Notes under the pieces: model-generated
The model's database searches: none
The model's input: the letters and a program-made list of their open reading frames with translations, nothing else
What the model was told of the DNA's origin: nothing
Made by a program: the position numbers and the translations under genes
Shown here: one piece after another, positions 1-15,000 of the stretch
Numbering within the stretch: position 1 is the first letter of the stretch
Layout: each line of letters opens with the position of its first letter
DNA from: Pegea sp. RAD2-039
Lineage: Eukaryota; Chordata; Thaliacea; Salpida; Salpidae
DNA length: 64,000 nucleotides
Assembly (NCBI GenBank): GCA_034620365.1
Contig: JAQGEQ010000204.1
Location: 434,001-498,000 of the forward strand
Direction: 5' to 3'

Positions 1-3000
1 CTTCAGGATGTAGTTTTTGATAAAGTTGTGCAGTGCAAACCTGTACCTTGCCCTGAACTACAAATACCAGATCATTCTACCTTCCACGCGCACTTTGATT
101 CACCCCCCGTTGATAATCAATACGTATACGAAACTGTCATCACATTCTTCTGCGATTCTGGGTATGTACTTAATTTAAAAACGAATAGATTAAACTCTGT
201 TTTATCTTAAATATCATTTTACTTTTTAAAACTTTGGAAAAGCATTTCAAACGAAATAATTTTGATGATTATAATGTAAAAAGTTTTAGATGCTAAAATC
301 TACGCCAAGACTTTATAAATGACATCGATATTCAATTGAACAGATACCGTCGAAAAGGTGCTAAGGAGATTGAGTGTCTATCAGATTTGGCTTGGAGTGA
401 CGATCTTCCAACATGTGAACCAGTAAATTGTGGCGAAATCAGTCCACCCTTAAATGGCCAAATGATTGGCGATGTATTTACATATGGAGAGGTTTTAGTC
501 TTTTCGTAAGTTTTTTCTATGCAACAAAAAATTTAACCTTATTTTAACAAATCCTTAAAAGGACAACCCTCGCCACGCAAATAAATAAAAAAAATAAGTT
601 TGTAAAACTTCTTTTAATTATTATCAATTTCTTACAGATGTGATGAAGGCTATGAACTTGATGGAGAATCTGATACAATAGAATGCTTAGAAGATAGATC
701 ATGGAGTGGACTACCTCCTGAATGCCGACCTCTTCCATGTGGAGAACCTCCTCTTCTAACGCATGGATCTGTAAAATCCGACTCTAACTTTTTTGGAGGA
801 ACAGCACTTTATAAGTAAATATTTTCTGTAGTTGTTATTGAACAAATATAATTTGAGAGTAGTTGTTAAGATTGTGTTTGTTAAGCTCTATTTTGTCATA
901 TACTCAGTTTATAAAAACTAAATTTTATTCAAATTAAATACAATTAATTTTCTATGTTCATTTGTTTGTAGAATTTTCATTGTTAAACTGAAAATCTTAG
1001 ATACTCAAATAATCTCACTTCAAAGCTTTAAAACAAACAATTTTTGTTATTGTTCAGATGTGATGAAGGTTTTGAAATCAATGATATTCAGTTGCTGACT
1101 TGTGAATCTGATCAAAGATGGACTGCAGATGAGGAAGGTCGTCAACCAAAATGTAGCAGAGTCCGGTGTGAGATTATCGAATTGACACCACATTTGGACT
1201 ATAAATTTGATCATATACCTGAAGATTTCTTTACTATCCATATTCCAGAAAAGTTGTAAGAGTTTATGTTTTGAGCTTTTTTTGTTCTATAAAATTTATC
1301 TCTAAAAACTTGTTCTTTCAAATCATAACCAGCTTAACGCTACTTAAATAAAGCTACAAAAACTCATCAGCTATTATTTACAGTCAAGATTTTCCATATG
1401 AAGCACAAATCTCCTTCCACTGTGATACAGGATTCGAACTTGCTGGAACTCAGACACCAGTAACTTGTCAAGCAGATGGAACTTATTCTAGTAAGTTTGA
1501 CTCTTCCATGTTTGATTAAACTATTAATTTCTATAAATAAACTCATATAAAACGAATAGCATGACACAAAACTAAAATAAAACAATGGAATAAAATGTTT
1601 AAACTTTTGTAGAACCATTCCCAACTTGTCAGCGAAAAGACTGTGGCCCTCCACCAGTACCTCACCAACACCAAGCAGTTACTGGTGAAAGAACAACCAC
1701 ATTTGAGAGTATAGTGATGTATTCATGTCTATATGGCTATTATCCTTTGACACCAACAACTATCGAATGCCTTTCTAATGGTAGATGCATTTTGTTAACT
1801 TCTCAATTGATTTTTTAAACTTAAAAACAACTGTTTCAGGTGAGTGGTCTAGAACTGAGATTCCATTATGTGAACCAGCAGATTGTGGACCACCATTTAT
1901 TCCTAAACATGGTGCTGTAGCCGGAGATGATTACTTTTTACACAGTGAAATAATATTTTCTTGCAATCCCGGTTATAACTTAATAGGAACAGATGTAGCT
2001 GTATGCACACCAGAAGGTAAAGCTTCAGCTAATAGAAATAATCAAAAACATAAAGAACAATCATCAGCTCATTGGAGTTCTCCGCCACCTATTTGTCAGC
2101 CAAACGATTGTGGCATTCCACCAATGATTGCACATGGTTCACGGGAGTATGACTCAACAACCTTCCAATCTTTAGTGTTTTATGACTGTGATGATGGTTA
2201 TTACTTGGATGAAGAACTTGATAATGAGTGTGACGAGTCTGGGTCATGGAGTCCTTCACCCCCAACTTGTCATCCAATCAGCTGTGGAAATCCAGGAGAT
2301 TTATTGAATGGAAAAGTACTCGGTTAGAAATATGGAAAGCTGGTCTATGAAAAGTTGTAATAATCAAATTGTTTTCATTTATGTAACAGGAGATGAACAT
2401 GTTTTTGAATCAAATGTTAGATTTGAGTGTGATGATGGTTACAATTTGGTGGGAAGTGAGTCCATAGTATGTCTTTCGAATGGTGACTGGTCTTCAGAAG
2501 TACCAGAATGTGTTCCAGTCGATTGTGGAATACCACCATTAGTACAAAACGCAAACATTTTAACTGAACTTAACACTGAATATCCGACAACGTTCTTATC
2601 AACATTTAATTATGAGTGCTTTGAGGGCTATGAAGCAGTGGATGAAAACCTCTCAATTCACTGTCAGGTAGAAATCATTAATTCCTTTAAAGGTTTATAA
2701 ATATTATGTATATTCAAAGTTTGTACACAAGACTTTTGATGCTTGTGGTAAACATTATAATGTACATTTCTGTCGATGTATTGGTCTTTATATAAGTAAC
2801 TAACAGCTTACAATTACTGGACAGGCTTCTGCATCTTGGAGTGAATCTCCTCGCTGTGTAAGAGTGGTTTGTGAAGAGGTTGAAGTGCCTGAATTTGGCT
2901 TTGTGAGTATTTTTTCTAATTTGAGTTTACCTTTAAAATCCCTTGAATAAATATCGCTACATAAGAGATAAGAGCAAAATAGTTACTTATACTTTTGCAG

Positions 3001-6000
3001 TGTAAGTTATTCTAACCAAGCTTTTTCTTTTATTTAATTTAGCAAATTAGCTAATAAAAAATTGACACATATAAAACTTGTTAAAATATTATTTTAGATT
3101 GAAGGTGATACTGAAGATGATATTTTCCGATATGGTGACGCAGTTCATTTCGTTTGCAATGAAGGATACAATTTAATTGGCCCTGAATCAGTCATATGTA
3201 CATCCGCCAAAAATTACTCTGAGTAAGTCAAATGTTGACATTTTAATAAATCTTGTTTTTAGATAAGCTTATTAAAATCATTAAAGTAAATTTCTGAATT
3301 CAATCTTATTTGCTACCATATCTACAGAAAATCACCAATTTGTCAGATTGTGGACTGTGGACGTTTACCAAATGTGCAGTATAGTATATCGACCGGAGAG
3401 GTTACTACATATGGGTCATCAATTTCATTTGAATGTGAGCCAGGGTAAGAACCTAGACTTTGTTGAAATTATTTGTTATTGCGAAATTTTCAATATTCCT
3501 GAAGTTTCAACAACCATAACTTAGATTGATTGATTGATTAAATGGTTTATTTTACTTTTTTTAAATATTATTTTTCATCAAGTGAAACTATTACGACTAA
3601 AATACTTTTTGCTTTAGATACGATTTAATTGGATCTTCAGAAGTTACATGTCTCTTTGACGGTTATTGGGATGATGAAGTTCCTATTTGCTCACCAGTAA
3701 GCTGCGGAGAACCTCCACTACTTAAGTTTGGAAGTGTATATGGTGCAGACGAAGCTGATGACCAACTATACCTGAGTGTTGCATTATATCAGTGCGACTT
3801 AGGTTTCTACTTTTTACTTTTTATTAGTGCTTAAATAAGCTGTTGCCACTAAAGTCAGTTCATTTGAGATTTGCTTTTTAAAATGAACAGGATACTACAT
3901 CAGCGGATCCATCTCTGCTACATGCTCTGAGAACCGAAAATGGCAGTTTGAAAGCGTAGGAGCTCCGTCCTGCAATCGTGTCACATGTGACCAGCCCCCG
4001 GCAATCGAAAACGGAAGCTTCGAGGACAAAGTTTACTACTTTGGTGATGTTGTTGAATACAAATGTAACTCAGGATTCTATAAGCTCATAACAAAAGAAT
4101 CAAAGAAGAAAGAAGCAACAAAAACTCATTGCACTGCAAATAAGGGAGATGAAAAGGTTTGTGAAAGTTTTAATTTGAAAACATTGATTTTTAGTTTTTG
4201 TAAAATATTTTGTGGTTTGTAACTTGTGTGACGTTTCCTTTACTCACAGGGATTCTATCAAGGCGAGTCTGATCGTTGTGAGCCAGTTTCCTGTGGTCTT
4301 CCTCAATCAATTGATAATGGATACTATGTCAGCAAAGGAGAAAACGTATTTAGAGATGTTGTAACATATTATTGTTATGAGGGTTATTACTTCAACGAAA
4401 TTGGTGAGATATCTAAGCTCATTCTTAGATTAAGATAAAAGAAGTAATCATAAAGAAATCTTCTCTCACCTCAAAATTTCAATCAATTTTAACTTTTTTT
4501 TATAGATTCCAAAAACAGTGAAACAACTTGTCAAGCTGATTCTCGGTGGTCAACAGGGCCAGCAAAATGTCTTCCTAAGAACTGTCAATCTCCACCATCC
4601 GTAAGACATGCTCATCTTTCAAGTCCCGATTTTGCAACTACTTATCCCACTGAACTGGAATATAATTGCAATGAGGGCTACTTAATGAATGGTAAAAATT
4701 TTGACAGAATTTGTTGATGCATTCTATTAAAAGTAGAACAAAGATCAGAAAAAAGATTCTATTTTCTATCTCAGGTGACGGTAAAATAAGCTGTCAAGCA
4801 AGTGGTGAGTGGTCAGAAGTAAGCTGGTCCTGCTATCCTGTCGACTGTGAATCTCCTGAACCTATCAAGCACTCGAGTGTTGGACTTTCTGGAACAACGT
4901 ACATGTACGATGTAAGAAACATATTTTTATCATTTGATTTTCGAACTTATTCAGTAAACGCGAAGGAGAGTGCCTAAAAAACTTAGTAGCAAACAAGTAG
5001 TAAAACCTCATCAATTTTTAAACAGGCGATTTATGAGTGTGATAGCGGTTTCCTTATGACATCTTTACTTCCATCTCAACCACCAACTTCATCAATTCGA
5101 TGCCAATCTTCAGGAAGATGGCAGTCGATTACATTTTCTTGTGAACCGGTTGTTTGTGGTCCAATTCCGAAGTTAACAAACGGGTAAATTAATAACAGTC
5201 CTTTCACTTTCAAAGCAAACAATCAGATTGTAGGAACTTTTATAAAATTCAAGAAAGAATCTGTCTTATAAGCAAATGCTCTTACAATGAATAGGAGCTT
5301 CATAAAAATAAAACATATCTGTTGTAGAAATATTGAAATATCTTCTGAATGGGAAAATGAAAGTGTCTGGAAGTACCGAGATGCGATTACCTTTAAGTGC
5401 TTACCAGGCTACTATTTAACTGGAGCAACAACTCTAGTATGCCAGGAAGATGGTATGTTCATCAACATTATCAACCTCTACATAAAACGCTTTGAATGTT
5501 TAGAATCAAATCTTTTCACATTAGATATCAAATTTATAACTGAAATTCTCATTATGTTTTTACTTTCTGAATATTTTTGATGATTTGAAGACTTAACATA
5601 AATAAATTTGAGTTTTTTTTTTCTTACAGGGTCTCCTAGTGGTCCTAATCCGACATGTTTGCCTGTTTCTTGTGGACTACCGAAGCAAGTTGATAACGCC
5701 GAAGTTTCGTATACAGGAACAACTTTTATGAGCACCGCTATATTCACCTGTAACCCTGGATATGTTATTTTGTAAGTTTTAAATTAGTTATTATATATAA
5801 ATTATTTTAAAGATTAGATTAAAATATTCGTTTTATCTTAAATATAATGAATTTTATCGTAACTTTAAACATTTTTTATCGGTTTTGTTACCAACAAGAA
5901 GTACAATAATTTGTGAGCAAAAAGTTGTTAAAATTCGCTGCATTTTCAAAAGTTTAAATATTAAAAAAATCTAACTTCAATACTTTTTAGAAATAATGGA

Positions 6001-9000
6001 AATGAAGGAATATCTGTGTCTTCTGAATGTACTGAGAGTGCGACTTGGCAAGATGAAGTAGACGAGTGGATATGTGAGCGAGTTTCGTGTGGGGTTGCTC
6101 CCACCATCGAAAATGCTCGATTGACATCTGATAATAACGCAAATATCGAATATTTCTACCAAGACAAGTTAACATTTACATGTAACCGTGGTTACGATGC
6201 TGGAAAGAAAAGTATTTCAATAGTATGCCAGGTAAAACTCGACTTTAAATTTGATAAAGTTTCATAGATAATAAATCGTTGAAATATATTTCTAGGAAGA
6301 TAAACAGTTCAGTGATTATGCTGAGTGCCAAGTGGTCGACTGCGGCAACTTTGAGTGTCCTGCCCTAGCAGAATGTCAAATGATAGGATCACTGTATAAG
6401 TCAGGTTTCGCTTCAGCAACTTGTCAAGCAGGGTATGAGCTGCAAACAGATATTCAAGCTTCAGACTTTTTTTGTGAATGGAATGGACTTTGGACACCAG
6501 AAAATGCTAAGCTTCCCAGCTTAAAAGGTAAGAATCTTAAATAATTGCACCATTTGCAAATTTAGTTGCTGTTTAAAGCGATTTTTCAAAATATACTCTT
6601 TGCCAGTGTTTGCAAAATACAGTTTAATCGACAGTGATTCTAGTCATCTATTGATTTTTTCTTCACCTGTGCATCTTTATTATAACTAAGTCTACGATTT
6701 TTCAGAAATGAAATGCAGTAGACTCGTATGTTCTATTCCACCCGCAGTGGAACATGCCTCATATATACTAAGTGATTCAAATATGAAGTTTGAATCTGTT
6801 GCAACTTATAAATGCGATGAAGGATATCAGTTTACTGCTAATTCTACTCAAGAACTCGTATGTAACGAAGAAGGAATTTTTGGAAACGGAATTCTTCCAT
6901 CTTGCGAAAAGAAAGATTGTGGAATACTTCCATGCCCTCCAAACGGTAAAACCCTAAACAAATAAAAACAAAGATGTTTTCCATTTTAGACCTCACTAAT
7001 AGTCTTTTGAAATTAAATAGAGATAAATCTTTGATTTTGATTTTTTTATGTCTTAGCACAATGCGCTGGTGAAGGCCATCAGTTTAATGATGCTGTAGAA
7101 ATTGAATGTAATCCTGGTTACGAAATTACAACCACTAAAGTTGCTGTATCTGTCGATTGTAACTCGAATGGTGTGTGGGCGATCATTCCACATGAAAGAG
7201 AGAGCTTGTGCTCGCAAGTTGAATGTGAGATTCTGCCGAAACTTGCAAACGGAAAACTTCTTACAACGGGGTTGGTTTGATTTTATCAATTTCTATTTAT
7301 TTTTATTTTTTTCTTTTTACAGCCAAAATACTTTGTTTGGTGAGAATTTGTTAGTTTCTTGTGATGATGGACACTTCGTTGAAGGCGATCCCGAGGTTTA
7401 TTGTCTCGAAGATAAAAAGTTTGAAACTCCCAAGGCCAAATGTTCTCCAGTGTCTTGTGGTGAACCTCCAGAAATTTTCAATTCAAATTCAACTGCCGAT
7501 GGTCAGTTTACAAAAGAAACATCTTCAAATCTATTTTATACAATTGAATAATTGAATTTTGAACAATTTTTAATGATCTAACAACTTTTAACCATATTTC
7601 AACAACAGGAACAACGTTTGGCAAAATTGTTACGTACGAATGTGAAAGTGGGTTTTACATGAACGGAATACCTGAGCTTATATGTTCATCTAGTGGCCAA
7701 TGGAAGGTTATAACTGAAGGTTTGATTGGGTTCATTATTTAAACGTTAATAAATTGACTTTTTTTATAATATAAAATAATTATAATTAGCATTTCTAAAT
7801 TATTACAACTGGCTTCAGATGGACTTTGAAAACTACATTTGTAAAAGTAGTATAGCAGAAAAATAACTATTATTATTTTGAATTTTCTTTTATTGCAGCA
7901 GGGCCAGAAGCGCTTGTAGAACCGCCAGAAGCGCTTGCAGTAGGACCAGCAGTATTTGCAACAGATGAGTTCTCTAGTAGCGCTTTTATACAAGCATCAG
8001 GTACAAATATTTCAAACAACAGTTGTTTTCTTCAAGAACGTAATTATTAGTTATATTCCAAATTATATATTTCATCGACTTTTATCTTATTCATACATAA
8101 GTTTGCTTTTGTTTACAGCTTTTTCATTCATTTTTTAACATATTTTTGTAGAAGAGCTAGGTTCTGGTGGTAGTGGAAGTAACTCTGTACTTATAGAAAG
8201 CAGTAACGGTGTTGGCCGAATGCGAAGTTTTAGTCCGTCTTTACAGTCAACAGTGGAGCAAGGTACAAAAAAATTGTTACAAGAACTCTACAATTGAATC
8301 ATATTGCTTCAATACATCTTTCCATGAAATACATGAATTCAAATAAACCTTTTTTAATTTGACTTAACTATTGTGAATACGCCCTTCAACTTATCTAATT
8401 TAAAATTTGTTTTTTAATCATTAGTTGCAAAAAGCAAGAAATGAGACTTAAATTAAAACTACAGAAACTAGTAAAGTCAAGTTATGAAATTAACTTTCAA
8501 CTTACTCTCACAAAAATCAGTCTACCAAAATATAAAGAAGTTAAACTTAATATCATTTTAAGATTCACAAGTTGCATGTAGTAAACGTTTAGATATTATC
8601 TTTAAAGTTTATTTGTTTACTCCTACATAAAAATTTACATATAAGCTTGAAATTAATCTTGTACTTGTGTAACCTACAATACATCATTGAATTCGAACAA
8701 ATCAACTTTGTAAGTTATTTTGTGTAACATATTTTTCAGAAGAAGTTGGCTCTGGAAGTGGAAATTATGTTCCAGAGTTATATGTAAATCATGAAATTGT
8801 GAATCCACCAAGTATGATGTATTTGCCTCCACCCCTATTGTTTAACCCAGGTAAAATACATTTTAGAAAAGAAAAGCTTTTTTATCATATCTATAAACAA
8901 CATTGTCCCTAAATATTTTAAATAATAATTTTGTTTACATTAAATTTCTATCAGTAAAACGAAGAAAATGTTTCACTGAAAAACGCTCCTATATTCTAGT

Positions 9001-12000
9001 GTCCATTAATACGTTTCCGGAGTGTCTACCGGTCCCATGTCCAATTATTCCAAGTATTCCAAATGGAAAAGTTGTTAACCCATTGCCTAGTTACTTTTAC
9101 GGTGACTACTTGCAGTTTGAGTGTGATGCTGGTTTTGAGCTTATCGGTTAGTAAACTAACCTTTTGTTTTCTTGCTTCACTTATCTGTTTGAAATAATTG
9201 TATTTCTACATCTTACTAGGTAATGTAGTTGTGCAATGTCAGTCAAATAGAAAATTTGATGATGAGCCTAGATGTGAAAGAGTTAAATGTCCAACACCAG
9301 TTGAAATGGAACATTCTCAATGGTCAATTATTTTCAAATCGAGTAAGCAAGTCATTGAAATGCATTTTCCAGTTACTATCCCTCAAATCGATCCTTTCAA
9401 GGCGCAATTTCAACTGTCTTTGAGTTTGAGGATATGATTCTTTATACTTGCGATGAAGGATATGAGCAAAAAACCGAACAACCAGTTGATGCTTTGCTAT
9501 GTACTGAAAATGGTGATTGGAGTTTCAAGCTTCCCGATCCTTGTCTCCCAGTTAGATGTGGTCGTCCACCTCATACTGATCACGCTGATATTTACTTTGA
9601 AAATGATGAGTATCTTTCTACTGTTACATATCAATGTCTTAACGGTTATTATTTGAGTGGAACAAAGACACTGCAGTGTCAATCAAATAAGTAAGTAATG
9701 AGCAAGTTAACAAAATTTTTGTCGCAGAACCATTACTTTTTATTGTATTCAGTAACTCACCGCTGTTTAACGTAAATGAGTTTGATTTAATCACTATTTG
9801 TTTGTTTTAAAGAGTTACTTTTTGGTTATAGAGCATGGAATCCCTCTGACCCACCACTGTGCTTACCTGTTCCATGTGGGACTCCAGAAAGCTCAGCAAA
9901 TAGTGAATTTACAATTATCGGAGATGAACTAAATGCTTTCACCTTCGGAAGATCAGTCAAATATACTTGTAACGAAGGGTTTGAGCTACAAGATGGTCAG
10001 GTGACAGAAATTAGGACATGTACATCACAAGGTGTTTGGTCTCCAAGCAAACCCGAATGTCAGCGAATTAGTTGTGGAAGGCCAAAAGATATCGAATTTG
10101 GAAGCTATATTGGAGATGTGTTTACATTTGGTGCTCAAGTTATCTATATTTGTAATCCTGGTTATGAGCTGAAGGTAATTAAATGCTTTTTAACTCAAAT
10201 TGACTTTAAAAGAAATATTTTGATTAAAGAAAGTTAAGTGAGAATCAAGTTTTATCCCTTAGTTTTATATAATTCATTCACCAACGATATTTACAGAGTA
10301 AATTTTCAACGCTAAAATGCCAATCTAACAAACTTTGGAGCACTCAACCACCTGTGTGTGCTCCTGTGAGCTGTGATACTCCTCCATTTGTTGAAAATGC
10401 TGATTACCCGCAACAATCTTTGGTATACTCCCAAACTGTTACATACGTATGCGATGTTGGTAAGTTAAACAAGTAGTACCAGCTGATCTAAGTTCAATCG
10501 TAATTGATGGTAAATTTTATATAGGTTATTATATGATTGGTGATAACACATTAACATGCACTGAAGACACAACCTTCGATAAAGCTGCACCTTCATGTCC
10601 TCCTAAATCTTGTGGAGAGCCTTCAATGAATTTACATTCTAATGTGGCATTTTCAAGTGGTGAATACACCTACGGCCACAATATCACTTATGCTTGTGAT
10701 GCTGGATACGATCTAATAGGTCAACAAACTTCGATATTTTCATGAATTTTTGTAAATTAATTTGGTTTATCAGGAGTCGCTGATGCTGTCTGTCTATCAT
10801 CTGGAAGCTGGAGTTCCAATCCACCAGATTGCGTTCCAGTGTCCTGTGGAAAGCCACCGAACATTCCAAATGGAGTTGTGACTTATACATCGGAACTTTT
10901 CCTCTCAACATTAGAATATTCATGTGAACCAGGTAAATTCTTTGAGATTTATATCAAATTCGTCACAAATCAGAACCCCAAAATTCTCATCTTTCACTGA
11001 CAACGTTTTGTAGGTTATGAAATTGTTGGTGATGATAGTGACCCGAACTGTGGCCCATACACGATCTGCCAGGTTTGCAAAGAGACGAGGGCTTGGACCA
11101 ATAAAGGAGGGACTACTAATCCTCCACAATGCAAACGCATCTCATGTGGTTCACCAGTCACAGTCGAGCATTCGTCAGTTATTTATTCTTAGATATTATG
11201 AAACAAATGAAAAATTTTCTTCATTTTAGATCTGTCACGAAAACTGGAGAGAAATTTGAAGACGAAGCAGTCTACGTTTGCTTGCCTGGTTACGAATTTG
11301 ACCCAGATTTTAGTGACAACAAGCTTGTGTGTCAAGCTGACCAAACATGGGGCCCCAACAGTCTTCCTAGATGTCAACGAATTGTATGTCCGACTCCAAG
11401 AGTTCTGGAGCACATGGAGTTTAAATCTGAAACAACCACCAAATTTGCTCAACAAGAAGCTTCCTATCGATTTGGTGACGTCATCGAATATTATTGTGTA
11501 AACGGTTATAAGATGGAAGGACGTTCTACCTTCAAATCTTCATGTCAAGCAGACCGATCATGGAGCGGTGAAGTCTTGCCAAAGTGCATTCCTAAATCTT
11601 GTGGAACCCCTCCGAGTAGAAAGTTTGGATCATTGCTGGATGCAAGCTTTGAATCAAAATCTTTCACATATCAACAGTCAGTAGAATATCATTGTAATGA
11701 AGGATATGAATTCAAAGGAGATGAAGAATTGGAAGTCATCACGTGTACGGCTGATGGGTTAGTTGAAAACTTTTCACTCAATTAAATTTTATTTTCAGCA
11801 AATTGAGTGAAAAAATAATTTATTTTATAAAACAAGACTTCTATAATTAAAGGGTCTACTTTGAAAAGTTGATTGAGTTTCTGCAATGAAGAATGTATTA
11901 CACGTTACCAGCTGAATAATGTAAATGTTTGAACTAGGTCATGGTCATCTAATCCACCTTCTTGTACTCCTGTCTCTTGCGGAAATATTCCTCAGATCGA

Positions 12001-15000
12001 GAATTCTAATTTGGTTACTTTCTATGATCGAAACTATACAAGCGAGATGGTTTATGGTTCATATATAGAAGTTGAATGCAAAAATGGTTATGAGATAGAT
12101 GGAAACAGTAAGCTCACTTTTACAGATTTAATTGCTGCTTCAATCAACCAGCTTTTTTAAAGCTTAGTCTCATGCATTAATAATCAATTATTTTTTAAGT
12201 GATATAAAATGTGTTTAAATAGAAAATTAAATTATCTGATTTTGAACTTTTTCAATTATAGCTATTATTCGATGTCAAAGTGACCGAACTCTCTCTTCAC
12301 TTCCTATTTGTGATCCAGTACTCTGTGAACCTCTACCAACTATTCAACACGCTTCACAGAAACTCAATTCAAATTCTAACAAATCAACTCTGAACTTTAA
12401 AGATCAAGTCACATACGTTTGTGATGAAGGTTATGAAATTGGTAACATTTCCACCATCGAATGCATTGAAGATGGGTCATGGGCTCCCCCTTACCCTATC
12501 TGTAGTCCTGTTTCCTGTGGATTAATCCCTGGATGGTGTGTACAAAATATTTCTTAATTTTTTTTATGAGTTGGAGACTTTTAGAACTTATTTTCGGCTT
12601 ATACTAAACTTTAAAACCTTTTATCTCCAGGCGAAATAGTCATACAGAAAGCGCCGAATCTGTTTTCCTAGAAATTATAACTTATCAGTGTAACTATGGT
12701 TACGTGACGTCAGTTGGTGAAACTAAGTTCAATCTTTACTGCAACTCACAAGCAGAATATGAATACTTAAGTGAAGTAAAGAATGAGGAATATGGGTGCA
12801 TACGAGTTTCGTGTGGACTGTCTCCACAAGTTGAACATTCAGCTTCATATTATCAGCCAACAGAGTTGCTCTACGGGGTCAGATTTTCTTTTGATCTTTT
12901 GGTTAACCTTTCAATAAAAACAAAATGCCCCAAAAGTTTTTTGTTCTTTGTATCAAATCTTATCATCATTTTGAATATTTTTGAAATAGCTATATGATAA
13001 AAGACAACTTTAATATTTTATCTAAATTTATATTTTTACTAACTAAATTCTGATTGGCTTACAACTGTCTGATTAATTCCAATCGTTTGTTTGAAATGTG
13101 ATAAAAAATGCATTTCTTTTAGGATATGTTACTGGTCGGCTGTGAACCTGGTTACTACGTGAGCGGTGATGACGTCATCACCTGTGCAGGTAATGGGCAC
13201 TTTAAGTCATCGCCACCTGTATGCTTGCCGGTGGACTGCGGATACCCTGATGAAATTGATAACGCGATCTTGATAGGTTAACGTTTTTCAAATATCTCAG
13301 ACAAAACTAACATTTGCTAATCGGTAGTTGGTGATATGACTTTCGGGAACACAGCATCATACAAATGTGATGAAGGATATTTCGCCCCTAGCAACTCAAT
13401 TGATGAAGTTGTTTGTCAAGAAAATGGATATTGGTCACGTGCCCTACTAGAATGTAGGAGGTTAGATTGTGGTTTGCCTGCAGTGGTTGATCATGGATTT
13501 ACAAGTAAATATTGTAGTTATAAAATAGTTGAACTAATCTAACAATTGGTTTTCATCTTAGAGACACCTATTGGTACAAAGTTTGGTGATGTAGCGGTAT
13601 GTGGTTGTAATCAAGGATTTGAAGCTAATCCCAAATCTCTCGTTTGTACTTCTGCTGGTGAATGGTCGGACACATGCAACAAATGTACTCGAGTATTGTG
13701 TGAGAATCCACAAGAAATAGAAAATGGAAGTTTTGAAAATGAAGTCAGATATGGATCGAATGTTGATGTGTACATATTCATGGACACAATTAACTATCAT
13801 TGTGATCCTGGTCAGTTTTCTATTATATAATTTTTCATAAAAATTTGTCAATGCCTCATAATCATTTTTAAATAAATCAATCAATTACTTTTCTCATCAA
13901 CTACATGATAAAATTAAAATTTTCTCTGATCAAAAAAATCGTTTTTTTTATTTTTTAAAGTTTATAATAAGTTTTATAACTACAAAATATAAATGAAGAT
14001 ATAAAATCGAATAATCAGCAAATTTTAAATTGCTAATCTATTTTTTTGAAACAAATTTTAATCACAATTGTTACAGGTTACTACACTGAAGACGAAACTA
14101 AATTGACCTGCACTAAAGACCGATCTTGGAGTCCATCTACACCACCAACTTGCCACCGAGTTCCTTGTTATGTCCCTAATTTACAGAATACTATCCCCCA
14201 GACAAATGATTTAGTTTACTTTGGTGATGAGGTTACTTATCAATGTGATATAGGGTAAGTTTGGTATTTAATAAAAAATGAATCTTATAAAGAATTCAAA
14301 AACTGCTTTTTTATTTAGATTTGTATCGAATAATCCGTTAGTTTCTCAATGCTTGGCTTCAAGGAAAATGTCAGTTGTAGAAGAATGCAAACCACGTAAG
14401 TGTGGTGCTGCCGAAGCTGTACAAAACGCTGTAGTAATAAGTAAGTGAAATTATTCAAGTTCTTTATATTATAATTTATCAAAAAGCAACTTTTTAAGAT
14501 ACCGTTTTTTACAATGAGTTAGTTTAAGCCAAATGTTTTTTGTGTTAAAGATGACAAAGAAAGAATCACTATTTATGGAGACACCATTTTTTACGAATGT
14601 GAATCGGGCTATTCTCATCAGGGTCCTGATCCAACTATCTTCATTGTTAAGTGTCAGTCTGATGGAGGTTTCAGTGAACTACCAATCTGTCAGCCAGTTC
14701 CTTGTCCCGACCTTAACACAGTAGATAATGGTGTTATATCAGCCACAAATGGAGTATACCTAGATGTAGTAACCGTCAAGTGTTTGGAGGGGTATACTGA
14801 GCTTGTTTTACCAATCAAACTACCTGTTTAAGTTAAAACACAAATATTTGTCTAAATTTTCATTTGTAGAAATTTTTCCAAGTAGAACTCTTATATATTT
14901 CTGATATAAAAACCTTTCTTCATTTTTTTAGATACTATCTAGAAGGATCATCAGAGTTAAGCTGCCGTTCGAATGGTCAGTGGTCTTCTAAGTCTCCTAC

